Below are positions 32,492 to 40,955 of a stretch of DNA of 42,512 nt, piece after piece. This DNA comes from Elusimicrobiota bacterium. GTDB taxonomy: Bacteria > Elusimicrobiota > Elusimicrobia > Elusimicrobiales > UBA9959. Both the position numbers and the translations under genes were made by a program. The notes below the pieces were generated by a model, which was not told the DNA's origin, made no database searches, and saw only the letters and a list, made by a program, of their open reading frames with translations. How positions within the stretch are numbered: position 1 is the first letter of the stretch; the number at the start of each line of letters is the position of its first letter. The stretch spans positions 1-42,512 of the forward strand of contig WOVA01000019.1 in the NCBI GenBank assembly GCA_009773155.1. Direction: 5' to 3'.

Positions 32492-34081
32492 TCAATGGGG
32501 CCGCGCCGGCAGCAGCCTGTAGAGCGCGGCGGGGTTTTCTCCGGCGCCCGCAAGCGCGGCCGCTTCCAGCCGGTATCCGCCCAGGAAGGCGTCCAGTCTT
32601 TCCCGGACGACACCCCAGCCCTCATAGGCGTCTTTGTTCCTGAGAACGTCGTCAAGCATGTAAACCGGCACGCCGCGGTCCAGGTACCCGTCCAGCCGGA
32701 ATTTCAGCGCGGCCAGCGGGTCCTGGCCGGTGCCGTGGAACTGTACTATCACCAGGTCCAGCGGGAACATCCTGCGCCTCGCGAAATAAGGGATGCCCAC
32801 TTTCAGGAAACCGTCGCTCACGCCGGATATCAATATGACGCTACCGGCAGGAGTGGCGCGGCCCAGATCCCGGCAGAACTCCACGGCGGCTTTATGCTCC
32901 AGCCCGCGCAGCGCGGGAAGTATGGCTCCCCTGAAATTCACTAAAGCGAAAACGGCGCCGAACACCGGGATAAATATCCGGGCGCGCGGCGGGGGCGGGG
33001 ACCGCAAGCGGTCCTTGAAAAGCAGCCCGGCGGACAGTACGAGAAAGACCAGCGGGCTGGCCCAGTAGAAGATATTGCCCGGTATCCAGACGAAGAAGAA
33101 GCCGGTTATCGCCATGAAGAATATCAGGGCGGGGGCCGCCGCCTCCCGGTCGAAGGCGGCCCGGGACCTGTCGAAAACGGCCCAGCCCAGCAGGGACACG
33201 GCCGCCAGCGCGGCCAGCCCCGTGACTAAAGGACCGCCCGCTTGGAAGGCGACCGCGCTCCGCGCCAGCGTGGCGAAGCCGGTCGGAAGATTCGCCAGGA
33301 AACGCAGGTCGAACTGTCCGCTCGCCGAAAGCCCCGGCAGAAAGCCGTTGACCTGCCCCGAGCCCCAGACCAGCCACTCGCGGAAGCCGGCGGGAGTCCA
33401 GAGTTCGTAGAAGAGAACATACGGCAGGAGCAGGAAAGCCGAGAGCGCCAGTATCACGGCCCCCTCCCGGCGCCCCTCCGGTCCGCGGCCCGGCACCGCG
33501 GCAAGAGCCGCCGCCGGGACCAGTATTATGTTGCCGAAATGAAAATAGGCGGCCAGCACCGCAAGCGGCGCGGCCAGCCAGAACAGCGGCAGGCCGCGCC
33601 AGGAAGGACGCACCGTCACAAAATAGCAGGCGGCGACCGAAAGCAGTGTTCCCGTCAGGTACGGGTCCCCGCTGGTGGCGCGCAGCCAGACCAGGTGGCT
33701 CACGCCGGCCAGGCAGGCCAGCGTCAGCGCCAGGCGCGCGTGGATATAGCGCGCCAGGAAGCGGAAGAGAAGTACGGCCAGCGCGGCGCCGACGACCGCG
33801 TTCCACCACTGGATGAACCGGTAGGCGTCGGGAGAGAAGCCCAGCGCTTCGAGCCCGGCGTAGACGGAGCGGAGAGCCGGAAACCACAGGAAATGATTCC
33901 AGCTCAGCAGCGAGGTAACGGGGCCGTCGAAAAGGGGCTGGCGTATCGACAGGGCGTAAAGCAGGGAATCGAAAACATAGGCCTTGTCCAGCGTCAGGCC
34001 GTATAGCAGCAGGAAGCCTAAAAACAGGCCCGCGGGAACCGCGGCGCCGGAACGCATGAACGTCTTTATCTTCTCCGTCAT
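32492..34081 (-). CDS. GT-C-like polytopic membrane protein (possible glycosyltransferase)
   Basis: This 529-aa protein has about ten or eleven membrane helices and a soluble C-terminal segment of about 130 residues. The first loop contains an acidic [17 protein letters not shown], and [25 protein letters not shown] and [19 protein letters not shown] follow, a layout seen in ArnT/PMT-like GT-C enzymes. No diagnostic motif settles the family, so the activity is uncertain. The start is leaderless: TATAAT then 9 nt then ATG, the same spacing as rpmB and the ChaN-like gene. The promoter lies directly after the terminator of the trypsin gene. The stop lies 37 nt upstream of the FKBP start. Confidence 0.7.
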   Translation of the reverse strand: MTEKIKTFMRSGAAVPAGLFLGFLLLYGLTLDKAYVFDSLLYALSIRQPLFDGPVTSLLSWNHFLWFPALRSVYAGLEALGFSPDAYRFIQWWNAVVGAALAVLLFRFLARYIHARLALTLACLAGVSHLVWLRATSGDPYLTGTLLSVAACYFVTVRPSWRGLPLFWLAAPLAVLAAYFHFGNIILVPAAALAAVPGRGPEGRREGAVILALSAFLLLPYVLFYELWTPAGFREWLVWGSGQVNGFLPGLSASGQFDLRFLANLPTGFATLARSAVAFQAGGPLVTGLAALAAVSLLGWAVFDRSRAAFDREAAAPALIFFMAITGFFFVWIPGNIFYWASPLVFLVLSAGLLFKDRLRSPPPPRARIFIPVFGAVFALVNFRGAILPALRGLEHKAAVEFCRDLGRATPAGSVILISGVSDGFLKVGIPYFARRRMFPLDLVIVQFHGTGQDPLAALKFRLDGYLDRGVPVYMLDDVLRNKDAYEGWGVVRERLDAFLGGYRLEAAALAGAGENPAALYRLLPARPH

Positions 34082-34090
34082 CGGAACCCA

Positions 34091-34096
34091 ATTATA
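34091..34096 (-). promoter_or_regulatory. -10 box of the GT-C-like gene (leaderless)
   Basis: TATAAT on the minus strand with 9 nt to the ATG at 34081 and no Shine-Dalgarno. The -35 position falls in the T-run of the neighbouring terminator. Confidence 0.55.
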
Positions 34097-34114
34097 CACA
34101 ATGCGCGGCGGCAT

Positions 34115-34146
34115 AAAAAAAACCGGCCCGCGGTGAAGCGGGCCGG
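34115..34146 (-). terminator. Intrinsic terminator of the trypsin-like gene
   Basis: A perfect 9-bp stem (CCGGCCCGC/GCGGGCCGG) with a 6-nt loop is followed on the minus strand by eight T. It lies 23 nt after the stop. Confidence 0.9.
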
Positions 34147-34169
34147 CTGTTGTCACGCGGACGGGGTCC

Positions 34170-34988
34170 TTACTTCGTGTTGGACTCTATCCAGCCGATG
34201 ACGTGGTTCACCTTGGCGTAGACGCCGTACTTATTGGGGCGGGCGCAGCCGTAGCCCCAGCTGACGACGCCGACCAGGGAGCGGCTGGAGCCGGAGCCCA
34301 TGACGAGCGGGCCGCCGCTGTCGCCCTGGCAGGAATCCTTGCCGCCCTCTTCGAAGCCGGCGCAGATCATGCTGCCGTCTATCTTGCCCGGGTAGGCGCC
34401 GTCGCACTTCCCGGCGCTGACGAAGGGCACGTCGACCTTCATGAGAAGGTTCGAACCGGACCAGGCGCCCTCGGAGGTGGTGCCCCAGCCGGCGGTGGTG
34501 AAGCCGGCGGGACCGGCGATCTCGTTCTTATTGAGCTTCACGGGCGAGTACCTGGACTCGCCGGAGAGCTTGATCAGGGCGAAGTCGTTGGCCATGGTGT
34601 CGGTGTTATAGCCGGGGTGGGTGATGACCTTGGCGGGGGTGAAGCGCTCGGCCGCGCCCGCGTCGAGCTGGTTATGCAGGCCGATCACGATCGACTTGAG
34701 GTAGCCGCCCTCGACGCAATGCGCCGCGGTCAGGACCCAGTCCTTCTTGATCAGCGAGCCGCCGCAGAAATGGCTGGAGGCCTGCAGGGAGACTATGAAA
34801 GGGAACTCGCCTTTCTGGGCCTCCACGCCGCCGACTATCTTGCCGCCGGTCAGGACGGAGGGGACGATAGGCTCGTCCACCTGAACCATGCCGGTTACGT
34901 CTATGCCGCGCAGGCCGTTGAGGTCCGGAAGTTCGGACGCCACGGCGAAAGCAGGAACCATTAACGCTGCTGCCAACATTTTAAACAT
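34170..34988 (-). CDS. Secreted trypsin-like serine protease (S1A), zymogen form
   Basis: This 272-aa protein has a signal peptide (1-18), a propeptide to residue 50, then the activation site K50-IVGG. The catalytic triad is H90 (LTAAHC), D135 (NDFALIKL) and S224 (GDSGGPL). D218, six residues before the serine, predicts cleavage after Lys or Arg. Six cysteines fit three of the conserved trypsin disulfides (75/91, 195/209, 220/248). I chose ATG 34988 because AAGGAG is 7 nt upstream; the GTG two codons earlier is too close to it. Chymotrypsin-fold proteases this close to animal trypsin occur only in some bacteria. The gene is monocistronic with a strong terminator. Confidence 0.95.
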   Translation of the reverse strand: MFKMLAAALMVPAFAVASELPDLNGLRGIDVTGMVQVDEPIVPSVLTGGKIVGGVEAQKGEFPFIVSLQASSHFCGGSLIKKDWVLTAAHCVEGGYLKSIVIGLHNQLDAGAAERFTPAKVITHPGYNTDTMANDFALIKLSGESRYSPVKLNKNEIAGPAGFTTAGWGTTSEGAWSGSNLLMKVDVPFVSAGKCDGAYPGKIDGSMICAGFEEGGKDSCQGDSGGPLVMGSGSSRSLVGVVSWGYGCARPNKYGVYAKVNHVIGWIESNTK

Positions 34989-35084
34989 ACGCACTCTCCT
35001 TACCGGATTTTGAGGTCTTTTTAAGAACCTAACGGAAGCATAACATATTTTTGCTGACTTTAGTCAATAGGCCTAAAGGCCTTT

Positions 35085-35861
35085 TTACTGCACGGTCCTT
35101 TGGCCCGCGGCGAGGAAAGGCTGGGCGAAGATCCAGGCGGAGACCAGCGCCACGGCCAGGCCGCCCCATATATAGGAAGAGGCGGAGGAGCTCTTCCAGG
35201 AGATATAGTCGGAATAGGCCTGGTCGGCCACCACGGAAACGCCGCGGCCGTAGAAGCAGTGGATAGCGGCCCCGGCGGGATCCTTCGCCAGCCCGATCAG
35301 CTGCTCCAGGCCGGCGGCCGGCAGCGAAAGTTCGGGCGTAGCACGGACATAGTCCAGGAAAGCGGAGAGGGGCAGCGGGGAACCGAGCACCGTAACCTCT
35401 TCGCCCTGCAGGATGAGCTGTTCCGTGGTCCTGCGGTCCCCTTCGGCGGGGAAAAGGCCTCCGTCGCTTTCGGACGATTTTATGAGGTCCAGGCTGCCGC
35501 AAGTAGGGCAGACCAGCGCACGGCCGAAGGAGTCGTCCACGAAAAAAAAGCCGTATGATAGGTTTTCGGAGGGCACCCAGCGGATGCTGGCGCCCCCGCG
35601 CCGGCTTTGAACGAAGCGCGCGATATCTATCTCGGCCAGGAAAAACGCGCAGGGGCGGCCGCTGACGGGGGCCTTGAGCTCCACCGGCGCCGAAACCCTT
35701 CCGCTTATCACCTGCGGCACGCCTGGGGCCAGTCCCCCCGAGGGCCGCAGCGGCGCCGAAGTCACCGAAGAGACCTTCCGCTTCTTCAGCCAGCCGAAGA
35801 CAAGCATAGCCATCCCGGCCGCGGCTCCAAGCAGGGGGAAAAGGTTCACTTCATTGGACAT
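35085..35861 (-). CDS. Membrane protein with a GIDE-like domain and an inserted CxxC
   Basis: This 258-aa protein has a membrane helix at each end (about 8-24 and 230-248). The region between resembles the GIDE/BAM domain of the MUL1 family: ISGRVSAPVELKAPVSGRPCAFFLAEIDI, then RWVPSENLSYGFFFVDDSFGRALV. It then departs from that pattern with CPTCGSLDLIK, possibly half of a zinc site, and a longer loop before ELSLPAAGLEQLIGLAKDP. No RING domain is present. Bacterial GIDE-like proteins are of unknown function. The stop lies 10 nt downstream of nothing but a short palindrome; the next gene on this strand (35872) is 10 nt upstream, so the two are likely cotranscribed. Confidence 0.65.
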   Translation of the reverse strand: MSNEVNLFPLLGAAAGMAMLVFGWLKKRKVSSVTSAPLRPSGGLAPGVPQVISGRVSAPVELKAPVSGRPCAFFLAEIDIARFVQSRRGGASIRWVPSENLSYGFFFVDDSFGRALVCPTCGSLDLIKSSESDGGLFPAEGDRRTTEQLILQGEEVTVLGSPLPLSAFLDYVRATPELSLPAAGLEQLIGLAKDPAGAAIHCFYGRGVSVVADQAYSDYISWKSSSASSYIWGGLAVALVSAWIFAQPFLAAGQRTVQ

Positions 35862-35871
35862 GATATCTCCT

Positions 35872-36465
35872 TCATACGGCCGCGGCCCCCAGCGAGCGCC
35901 TGCGCGCCAGCAGGAACGCCCACATGGAGCCGTTGGTGAAGAACAATACCAGCGGGTAAAGCCAGGTCGACGGCGTGTATTCGACTATCGCCCCCAGCGA
36001 GAAGCCGGCCGCCAGGCAGGAGAGCAGGTAGCTCACCGCCTGCTCCGTGCCCGGCCTGCTCCAGGACTTTCGCACGGTAGGAATGTACCCGATAGTGTCT
36101 ATAAAGCAGACCAGCAGGACCGACCAGAACGGCGTTTTGGTAAGGGCCCAGAGCGGCAGCGAGGACATCGCCACGGCGAGGGTGATCCAGTCCGCCCGCT
36201 TTATGTCCCTCTCACCCACGGCCCAGCCCGCCCAGGCCAGCAGGAAGCAGGTGGCGGCCCCTATGCCGCGGGCCCAGGACCCGGGACCGGCCCCTTCGAC
36301 GGCCTGGGCGGCGAAGCCGATGATCGAGATCGTACCCCAGATGAACCAGGAGAACATATGCGGGCGGGTACGGCCGCGTATTATGTCCGTTATATAGCCG
36401 GCCCGGGAAAGCAGCATCATGGCGACAGAGAGCCAGCCGAAAAACAACTTATGATCGTGATCCAC
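35872..36465 (-). CDS. Conserved membrane protein, PQ-loop-like
   Basis: This protein of about 197 residues has six or seven membrane helices. Two similar blocks, SRAGYITDIIRGRTRPHMFSWFIW and FIDTIGYIPTVRKSWSRPGTEQAV, resemble the repeated PQ-loop/SWEET arrangement (helix, polar loop with Pro, helix), so a transporter or receptor role is possible but unproven. The start is uncertain. I prefer GTG 36465, because a TATCAT box ends 6 nt upstream and the gene would then be leaderless; the TTG at 36480 lies inside that box. It is divergent from gsk, with an 11-bp inverted repeat covering both -10 regions. Confidence 0.65.
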   Translation of the reverse strand: MDHDHKLFFGWLSVAMMLLSRAGYITDIIRGRTRPHMFSWFIWGTISIIGFAAQAVEGAGPGSWARGIGAATCFLLAWAGWAVGERDIKRADWITLAVAMSSLPLWALTKTPFWSVLLVCFIDTIGYIPTVRKSWSRPGTEQAVSYLLSCLAAGFSLGAIVEYTPSTWLYPLVLFFTNGSMWAFLLARRRSLGAAAV

Positions 36466-36470
36466 ACGCT

Positions 36471-36527
36471 TATGATACAAAATAGGCCTGGCCCGGCTTA
36501 CCCCCGGGCGCGCAACTTTGTATCATA
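36471..36527. promoter_or_regulatory. Inverted repeat forming the divergent -10 regions upstream of gsk
   Basis: TATGATACAAA (36471-36481) and TTTGTATCATA (36517-36527) are perfect 11-bp reverse complements, 35 bp apart. Each contains TATCAT in the right orientation to serve as the -10 of the gene it faces. Confidence 0.55.
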
Positions 36528-36548
36528 TAGGGGAAGCCTCGCACGACG

Positions 36549-37847
36549 ATGAAATTTCCCGGCAAAAGAAAGAACAAGCATTACTTCCCCGTCACCGAGA
36601 AGGGCCGGGAAAGCGCCGACCCGCACTATGTGCAGGACGAGCCCTTCTACCTGGTCGGCATAGACCAGCTCCTGGTGGATATAGAGTGCGGCGTCGAGCC
36701 GGATTTCCTGGCGAAGCACGGCCTGAAGAAGGGCGAGTCGCAGATACTGCCCGACGAGACCGCCGACAGGATCTACGCCGAGCTCAAGGCGGCGGGCAGG
36801 CTACGCGGCGAGTTCGCCGGCGGCTCCGTCGGCAACACGCTGCACAACTATTCCGTGCTCTCCGACGAGCGCTCGGTGGCGCTGGGCGCCATCAAGCGCA
36901 ATATCACGCTGGGCGACTACGCCTTCAAGTACATACGCAATACCAGCTCCAAGGTGGACCTGGCCTGGCTGCAGCCCTCCGACAACCCGATGGGGCGCGC
37001 GATGTGCTTTGTGACCGCCGAAGGCGAGAGGACGTTCGGCATCAGCAAGGGCTGCATGAACGATTTCAGGCCGGAGTCGGTGCCCGCCGGGGTGGTGGAG
37101 AAGGCCTCGGCGCTGCTGATCTCGGCCTACCTGCTGCGCTCGGAGGCGGACCCGATATTCGCCGCGACGACGCGCGCCTGCGAAATAGCCCTCAAGGCGC
37201 GCGTCCCCGTGGTCATGACGCTGGGTACAGCCTCCCTGATAGAGTCGGGGCGGGATTTCTTCCGGGAATTTATAAACAAGTACGTCTCCGTCCTGGCCAT
37301 GAACGACCAGGAGGCGCTGGCGCTGACCGGAGAGCGGGACCCGCTGCTGGCCGCCGACAGGGCGCTGGAGCTCGCCGACCTGGTCCTGCTCACGGTCGGG
37401 GAGCACGGCCTTTACCTGGCCGGCTGGGTGAACGAGAATTTCGCGCGGCAGACCACCTACGAGCTGCACAGCAAGTCGATAGCGGAGTACAACAAGTTCG
37501 AGTTCAGCCGGCCGATGCGCCGGTCGGACTGCGAAAAGCCGGTGCGCATCTACACGCACATCAACCCTTTTATGGGCGGGCCGGGGCTGATACGCAATAC
37601 CAACGGCGCGGGAGACGGCGCGCTGGCCGCCCTGCTGCACGACATGGGCGCGCGCAAATACCACCGGGTCAAGGTCCCTAACTCGCCCAAGGACCTGGAG
37701 AACGCGCTCACTTATTCCTCCCTCTCCCAGATCGCCAAGTACGCCAACCGCGTCAGCTACGAAGTGCTGGCCCAGAACTCGCCCCGCCTCAGCCGCGGCC
37801 TGCCGGAGCGCGAGGCCAGCCTGGAAGAGGCTTACTGGGACGCCTGA
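36549..37847 (+). CDS. gsk: Inosine-guanosine kinase (PfkB family)
   Basis: This enzyme phosphorylates guanosine and inosine to the 5'-monophosphates in purine salvage (432 aa). It matches my memory of E. coli Gsk almost end to end: MKFPGKRK-KHYFPV at the start, VGIDQ-LVDIE, FAGGSVGNTLHNYSVL, NTNGAGDGALAALLHD (the PfkB anion-hole and catalytic-Asp motif) and SPRLSRGLPEREASLEEAYWD at the end. The ribosome site is weak (GGGGAAG). Gsk of this long type is mostly known from gammaproteobacteria, so its presence here may reflect transfer. It is monocistronic. Confidence 0.93.
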   Translation: MKFPGKRKNKHYFPVTEKGRESADPHYVQDEPFYLVGIDQLLVDIECGVEPDFLAKHGLKKGESQILPDETADRIYAELKAAGRLRGEFAGGSVGNTLHNYSVLSDERSVALGAIKRNITLGDYAFKYIRNTSSKVDLAWLQPSDNPMGRAMCFVTAEGERTFGISKGCMNDFRPESVPAGVVEKASALLISAYLLRSEADPIFAATTRACEIALKARVPVVMTLGTASLIESGRDFFREFINKYVSVLAMNDQEALALTGERDPLLAADRALELADLVLLTVGEHGLYLAGWVNENFARQTTYELHSKSIAEYNKFEFSRPMRRSDCEKPVRIYTHINPFMGGPGLIRNTNGAGDGALAALLHDMGARKYHRVKVPNSPKDLENALTYSSLSQIAKYANRVSYEVLAQNSPRLSRGLPEREASLEEAYWDA

Positions 37848-37875
37848 GCCCGCCGCGGGGCCCGTAAAACCAGGC

Positions 37876-39159
37876 TCACTTCTTGGGAGGAGCCGGGTAA
37901 ACGTCGACAGAGCGGAAGCCGATGGCCGCCAGCAGGAAGCCGGGCCTGTGCCCGCCGGGCACGTCGCGCTCCCTGACACCGCGGAAGAACGGTATTATCG
38001 CCGCCAGCCTCAGGCCGGCGCTTATGTAGAGCAGGGTGATGAAAGCCTCTCCCGGCAGCGAGCCGTACAGGTAGCCGCCGGCCAGCGCGCCGGCGAACTG
38101 GCCCAGGCAGGCGGTGAACCCGAACAGCGCGTTATAGCGCGCCCGCAGAGAGATCCCTCCCAGTTCGTAGACGAAATTATTGGTCCCCATGCCGTAGGCG
38201 GCCCACACTATCCCCGAAAAAAGCTCGACGGCCAGCAGCCAGTGGAAGGACGGCGCCAGCGCCCACAGCAGCGGGATAAGGGGTATGCCGAGGAAAGCGA
38301 AACGCAGCACCCGCACGCTGCCGAAGGAATCCGCCAGCTCTCCCCAGCGCCGCATCACCAGGTAGGTCACCACCTGGCCGGAGGTCATTACGATCATGTA
38401 GCGCAGATAGTCGTACTGCAGGTCCCTGAGCAGGTACACGCTGAAATAAGGCGCCGCGAGGAAGGCCGAGAACATCACGGCGAAAATGCTCAGCAGGAAG
38501 GGAGTGAGCGACGGGTCGCGCGACGGGCCCGGCCCGGCCGCCGCGGGCCGCGGCATATGGCAGCCCGACGGGCGCTCGTACATGCCGCCGATGAAGCGGA
38601 ACGAGAGCAGCCGGAAAAGGCCGGCGGCGGCGAACAGCGCCGAGAAGGCCATGACGCCGGGATAGAATTTGAGGAACTTGGCCGCCGCCAGGCTGGCCGC
38701 GAAGAAAGTCACGCCGACCACCTGGTTGCGCAAGCCGAAGAAGGCGCCGCGGCGCGAGGCCGGGATGTATTCCCCCATCAGCGCGGCCCAGGGCGGGCCC
38801 GCCAGGTTGCCGGACACGGTATAGATTATCATGGCCGCCGCCAGGCAGGGGAAGGCCCAGCGCTCCGGCAGCAGGCCCGCGGCGGAGGCCGCGAAAAGCG
38901 AGAGGGCCTGCGCCAGCACGTCCAGCCGCACGGCCCGGCGGCAGCTGCCCAGGGCCATTATCATTTTTTCGTTGAGGAGCTGCGCCAGGGACGCCGCCAG
39001 CGGCGGCGCGGCGCGCAGAAAACCGATCGCGGGGTTGGACGCCCCGAGGGCCAGGGCGAAAGGTATCAGGTACGGCTCCACGAAGCCGGTCATGCCGGCC
39101 CAGGCCACGCCGTCCTTCATGGACGCGCGCACGCTCCGCCTGACCTTACCGTCCTTCAT
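37876..39159 (-). CDS. Major facilitator superfamily transporter
   Basis: This 427-aa protein has twelve predicted membrane helices, with the MFS pattern of two six-helix halves joined by a polar loop near GGMYERPSGCHMPRPAAAGPG. The loop after helix 2 has the MFS-like AQLLNEKMIMALG, and helix 8-9 has YLVMRRWGELADSFG. The substrate cannot be inferred. I chose ATG 39159: the TAGAAT box (39170-39175) ends 10 nt upstream and no Shine-Dalgarno is present, so a leaderless mRNA is likely. Longer upstream frames have low-complexity Arg/Pro-rich translations and are not credible. It is convergent with gsk (28 bp). Confidence 0.85.
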   Translation of the reverse strand: MKDGKVRRSVRASMKDGVAWAGMTGFVEPYLIPFALALGASNPAIGFLRAAPPLAASLAQLLNEKMIMALGSCRRAVRLDVLAQALSLFAASAAGLLPERWAFPCLAAAMIIYTVSGNLAGPPWAALMGEYIPASRRGAFFGLRNQVVGVTFFAASLAAAKFLKFYPGVMAFSALFAAAGLFRLLSFRFIGGMYERPSGCHMPRPAAAGPGPSRDPSLTPFLLSIFAVMFSAFLAAPYFSVYLLRDLQYDYLRYMIVMTSGQVVTYLVMRRWGELADSFGSVRVLRFAFLGIPLIPLLWALAPSFHWLLAVELFSGIVWAAYGMGTNNFVYELGGISLRARYNALFGFTACLGQFAGALAGGYLYGSLPGEAFITLLYISAGLRLAAIIPFFRGVRERDVPGGHRPGFLLAAIGFRSVDVYPAPPKK

Positions 39160-39223
39160 ACAGGACTCTATTCTAGCATTGCGGCCGGCGGCTCCCGGCG
39201 GAGGGAGCGGACAGGCCCGCGGT

Positions 39224-40744
39224 TCAGGTCTCGTCGTGGAAGGCGTTGTCGCCCACCACCTCGCAGCGCATCGTGTTGGTGGGCCTGCCCTTGCCGAACG
39301 GGCTCGACGCCATGAAGACCAGCTTGTCGCCATTGGCCATGAACCCCTTCTTCTTCAGCAGGTCCATGATGCGCTTGGCCGCGTCGCTGAAACGCTGGCC
39401 GTCGGGGTTCTCTATAAGGAAGGGGGCCACGCCCCAGTTGAGCGCCATCTGGTGGCAGACCTGCTCGTGATGCGTGAACGCGTAGATCGGGATTATCGGC
39501 CGGAACTTCGACAGCGCGCGCGCGCCTATGCCGCTGGCGGTCACCACGGCTATGGCCTTGGCGTTCCAGTCGTGGGCGGTGTCGACCGAACTGTAGGCCA
39601 TGATATTGGTGATATTGTCGCGCTCGACGTAGTCGTGCGTGATGCGGGCCAGCGTGCGGTAGTCTATGCCGGCCTCCGTGCGGTCGATGATGCGCCCCAT
39701 CATGTTGGCCACGCGCTCCGGGTGCGCGCCGTTGGCCGTCTCTCCCGAGAGCATGACCGCCGAGGTCAGCTCCAGCACGGCGTTGGCGATATCGGTCACC
39801 TCCGCGCGCGTCGGGTAGGGCTTGTCGGTCATCGACTCCAGCATCTGGGTCGCCACTATGACCGGCTTGCCGGCCAGGTAGCAGCGCTTGATGATGTTCT
39901 TCTGCAGGCCCGGCAGCTCCTCTATCGGCACCTCTATGCCCAGGTCGCCGCGGGCGATCATTATGCCGTCGGAATCGCGGATGATGTCGTAGATATTGGC
40001 CAGCGCCTGCTTGTCCTCGATCTTGGCGATGAGGCGGATGCCCGAGGCCGGGTCCACGGACTTTATCAGCTCTCGCACGTCCCCGATGTCGCGCGCCGTA
40101 CGGACGAACGACAGCGCGATGTACTCAAAATTATTCTCGACGGCGAAGCGGATATCGGCCCTGTCCTTGTCCGACATGAACGGTATCGGGTAGTCGGCGC
40201 CGGGCACGGCCAGGTGGGCCTTGTCCTTGAGCCGGCCCTCGTTGAGCACGCGCACGCTGACGGCGCCGGGGAAGGCCTCGTGCAGCTGCGTCACCTCGGC
40301 CTCGATGAAGCCGTCCTGCAGCAGCACGCGCGACCCGATCCGGCAGAGCTTGTTTATGCGCGGGAGATTGGTGTAGAAGCGGCGGTCCTCCGGGGGCAGC
40401 TCGGCCACCTGGTCCGGCTGCCTGTCGGTGCTCTCTATGTAGAGCGTGTCGCCCTGGGCCAGCAGGACCGGCCGGCTGTAGCCGAACATGCGCACCTCGG
40501 GGCCCTTGGTGTCGAGCATTATGGCCAGCGGCACGCCCAGTTCGGCGCGGGCCTCGCGCAGCATCTTCAGCCTGGCGAGCGCCTCGTCGTACTTGCAGTG
40601 GGAAAAATTTATCCTGGCCACGTTCATGCCTTCGCGGATAAGGCCGCGGATGCAGTCGGGGTTCTCGGAGGCGGGACCTATCGTGCAGATCATCTTGGTC
40701 CTGCGGAAGGTCTGGGTGACGGACGGCGTAGACACTTGTATCAT
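39224..40744 (-). CDS. pyk: Pyruvate kinase
   Basis: This enzyme converts phosphoenolpyruvate and ADP to pyruvate and ATP, the last glycolytic step (506 aa). Family blocks are complete: TKMICTIGPAS, GMNVARINFSHC, MLDTKGPEVR, the catalytic Lys region RLIAKIEDKQAL, MIARGDLGIEVP, KPVIVATQMLESM and MLSGETANGAHPE, followed by the C-terminal domain. I chose ATG 40744 because AAGGAG lies 4 nt upstream. A TATAAT (40828-40833) lies about 85 nt upstream, giving a leader of about 75 nt. It is divergent from glnA. Confidence 0.96.
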   Translation of the reverse strand: MIQVSTPSVTQTFRRTKMICTIGPASENPDCIRGLIREGMNVARINFSHCKYDEALARLKMLREARAELGVPLAIMLDTKGPEVRMFGYSRPVLLAQGDTLYIESTDRQPDQVAELPPEDRRFYTNLPRINKLCRIGSRVLLQDGFIEAEVTQLHEAFPGAVSVRVLNEGRLKDKAHLAVPGADYPIPFMSDKDRADIRFAVENNFEYIALSFVRTARDIGDVRELIKSVDPASGIRLIAKIEDKQALANIYDIIRDSDGIMIARGDLGIEVPIEELPGLQKNIIKRCYLAGKPVIVATQMLESMTDKPYPTRAEVTDIANAVLELTSAVMLSGETANGAHPERVANMMGRIIDRTEAGIDYRTLARITHDYVERDNITNIMAYSSVDTAHDWNAKAIAVVTASGIGARALSKFRPIIPIYAFTHHEQVCHQMALNWGVAPFLIENPDGQRFSDAAKRIMDLLKKKGFMANGDKLVFMASSPFGKGRPTNTMRCEVVGDNAFHDET

Positions 40745-40827
40745 AGGGCTCCTTGTGGGCTCTTTCAATGGTTCAAATTGTGAAGGTGAAGCTTCAGCGG
40801 GCGGTATGGGCGGTCATCTTTCCTTAT

Positions 40828-40833
40828 ATTATA
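40828..40833 (-). promoter_or_regulatory. -10 box of pyk
   Basis: TATAAT on the minus strand in an AT-rich stretch. The -35 position (TTGGTA at 40853-40858) would need a 19-nt spacer, so the match is partial. Confidence 0.4.
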
Positions 40834-40886
40834 ACTTATTCCAAGCTCTTTTTACCAAAACCCGGGTTGATTTAGAACAAGCCCCC

Positions 40887-40914
40887 TTGACTTTAAGATA
40901 TTTTATGCTATATT
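40887..40914 (+). promoter_or_regulatory. Promoter of glnA
   Basis: TTGACT (40887-40892), 16 nt, then TATATT (40909-40914), in an A/T-rich tract. The leader is about 35 nt and carries GGAGG 4 nt before the ATG. Confidence 0.6.
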
Positions 40915-40955
40915 TATACTATATTCAATATTTTTTAGTATAAACACGGAGGATT

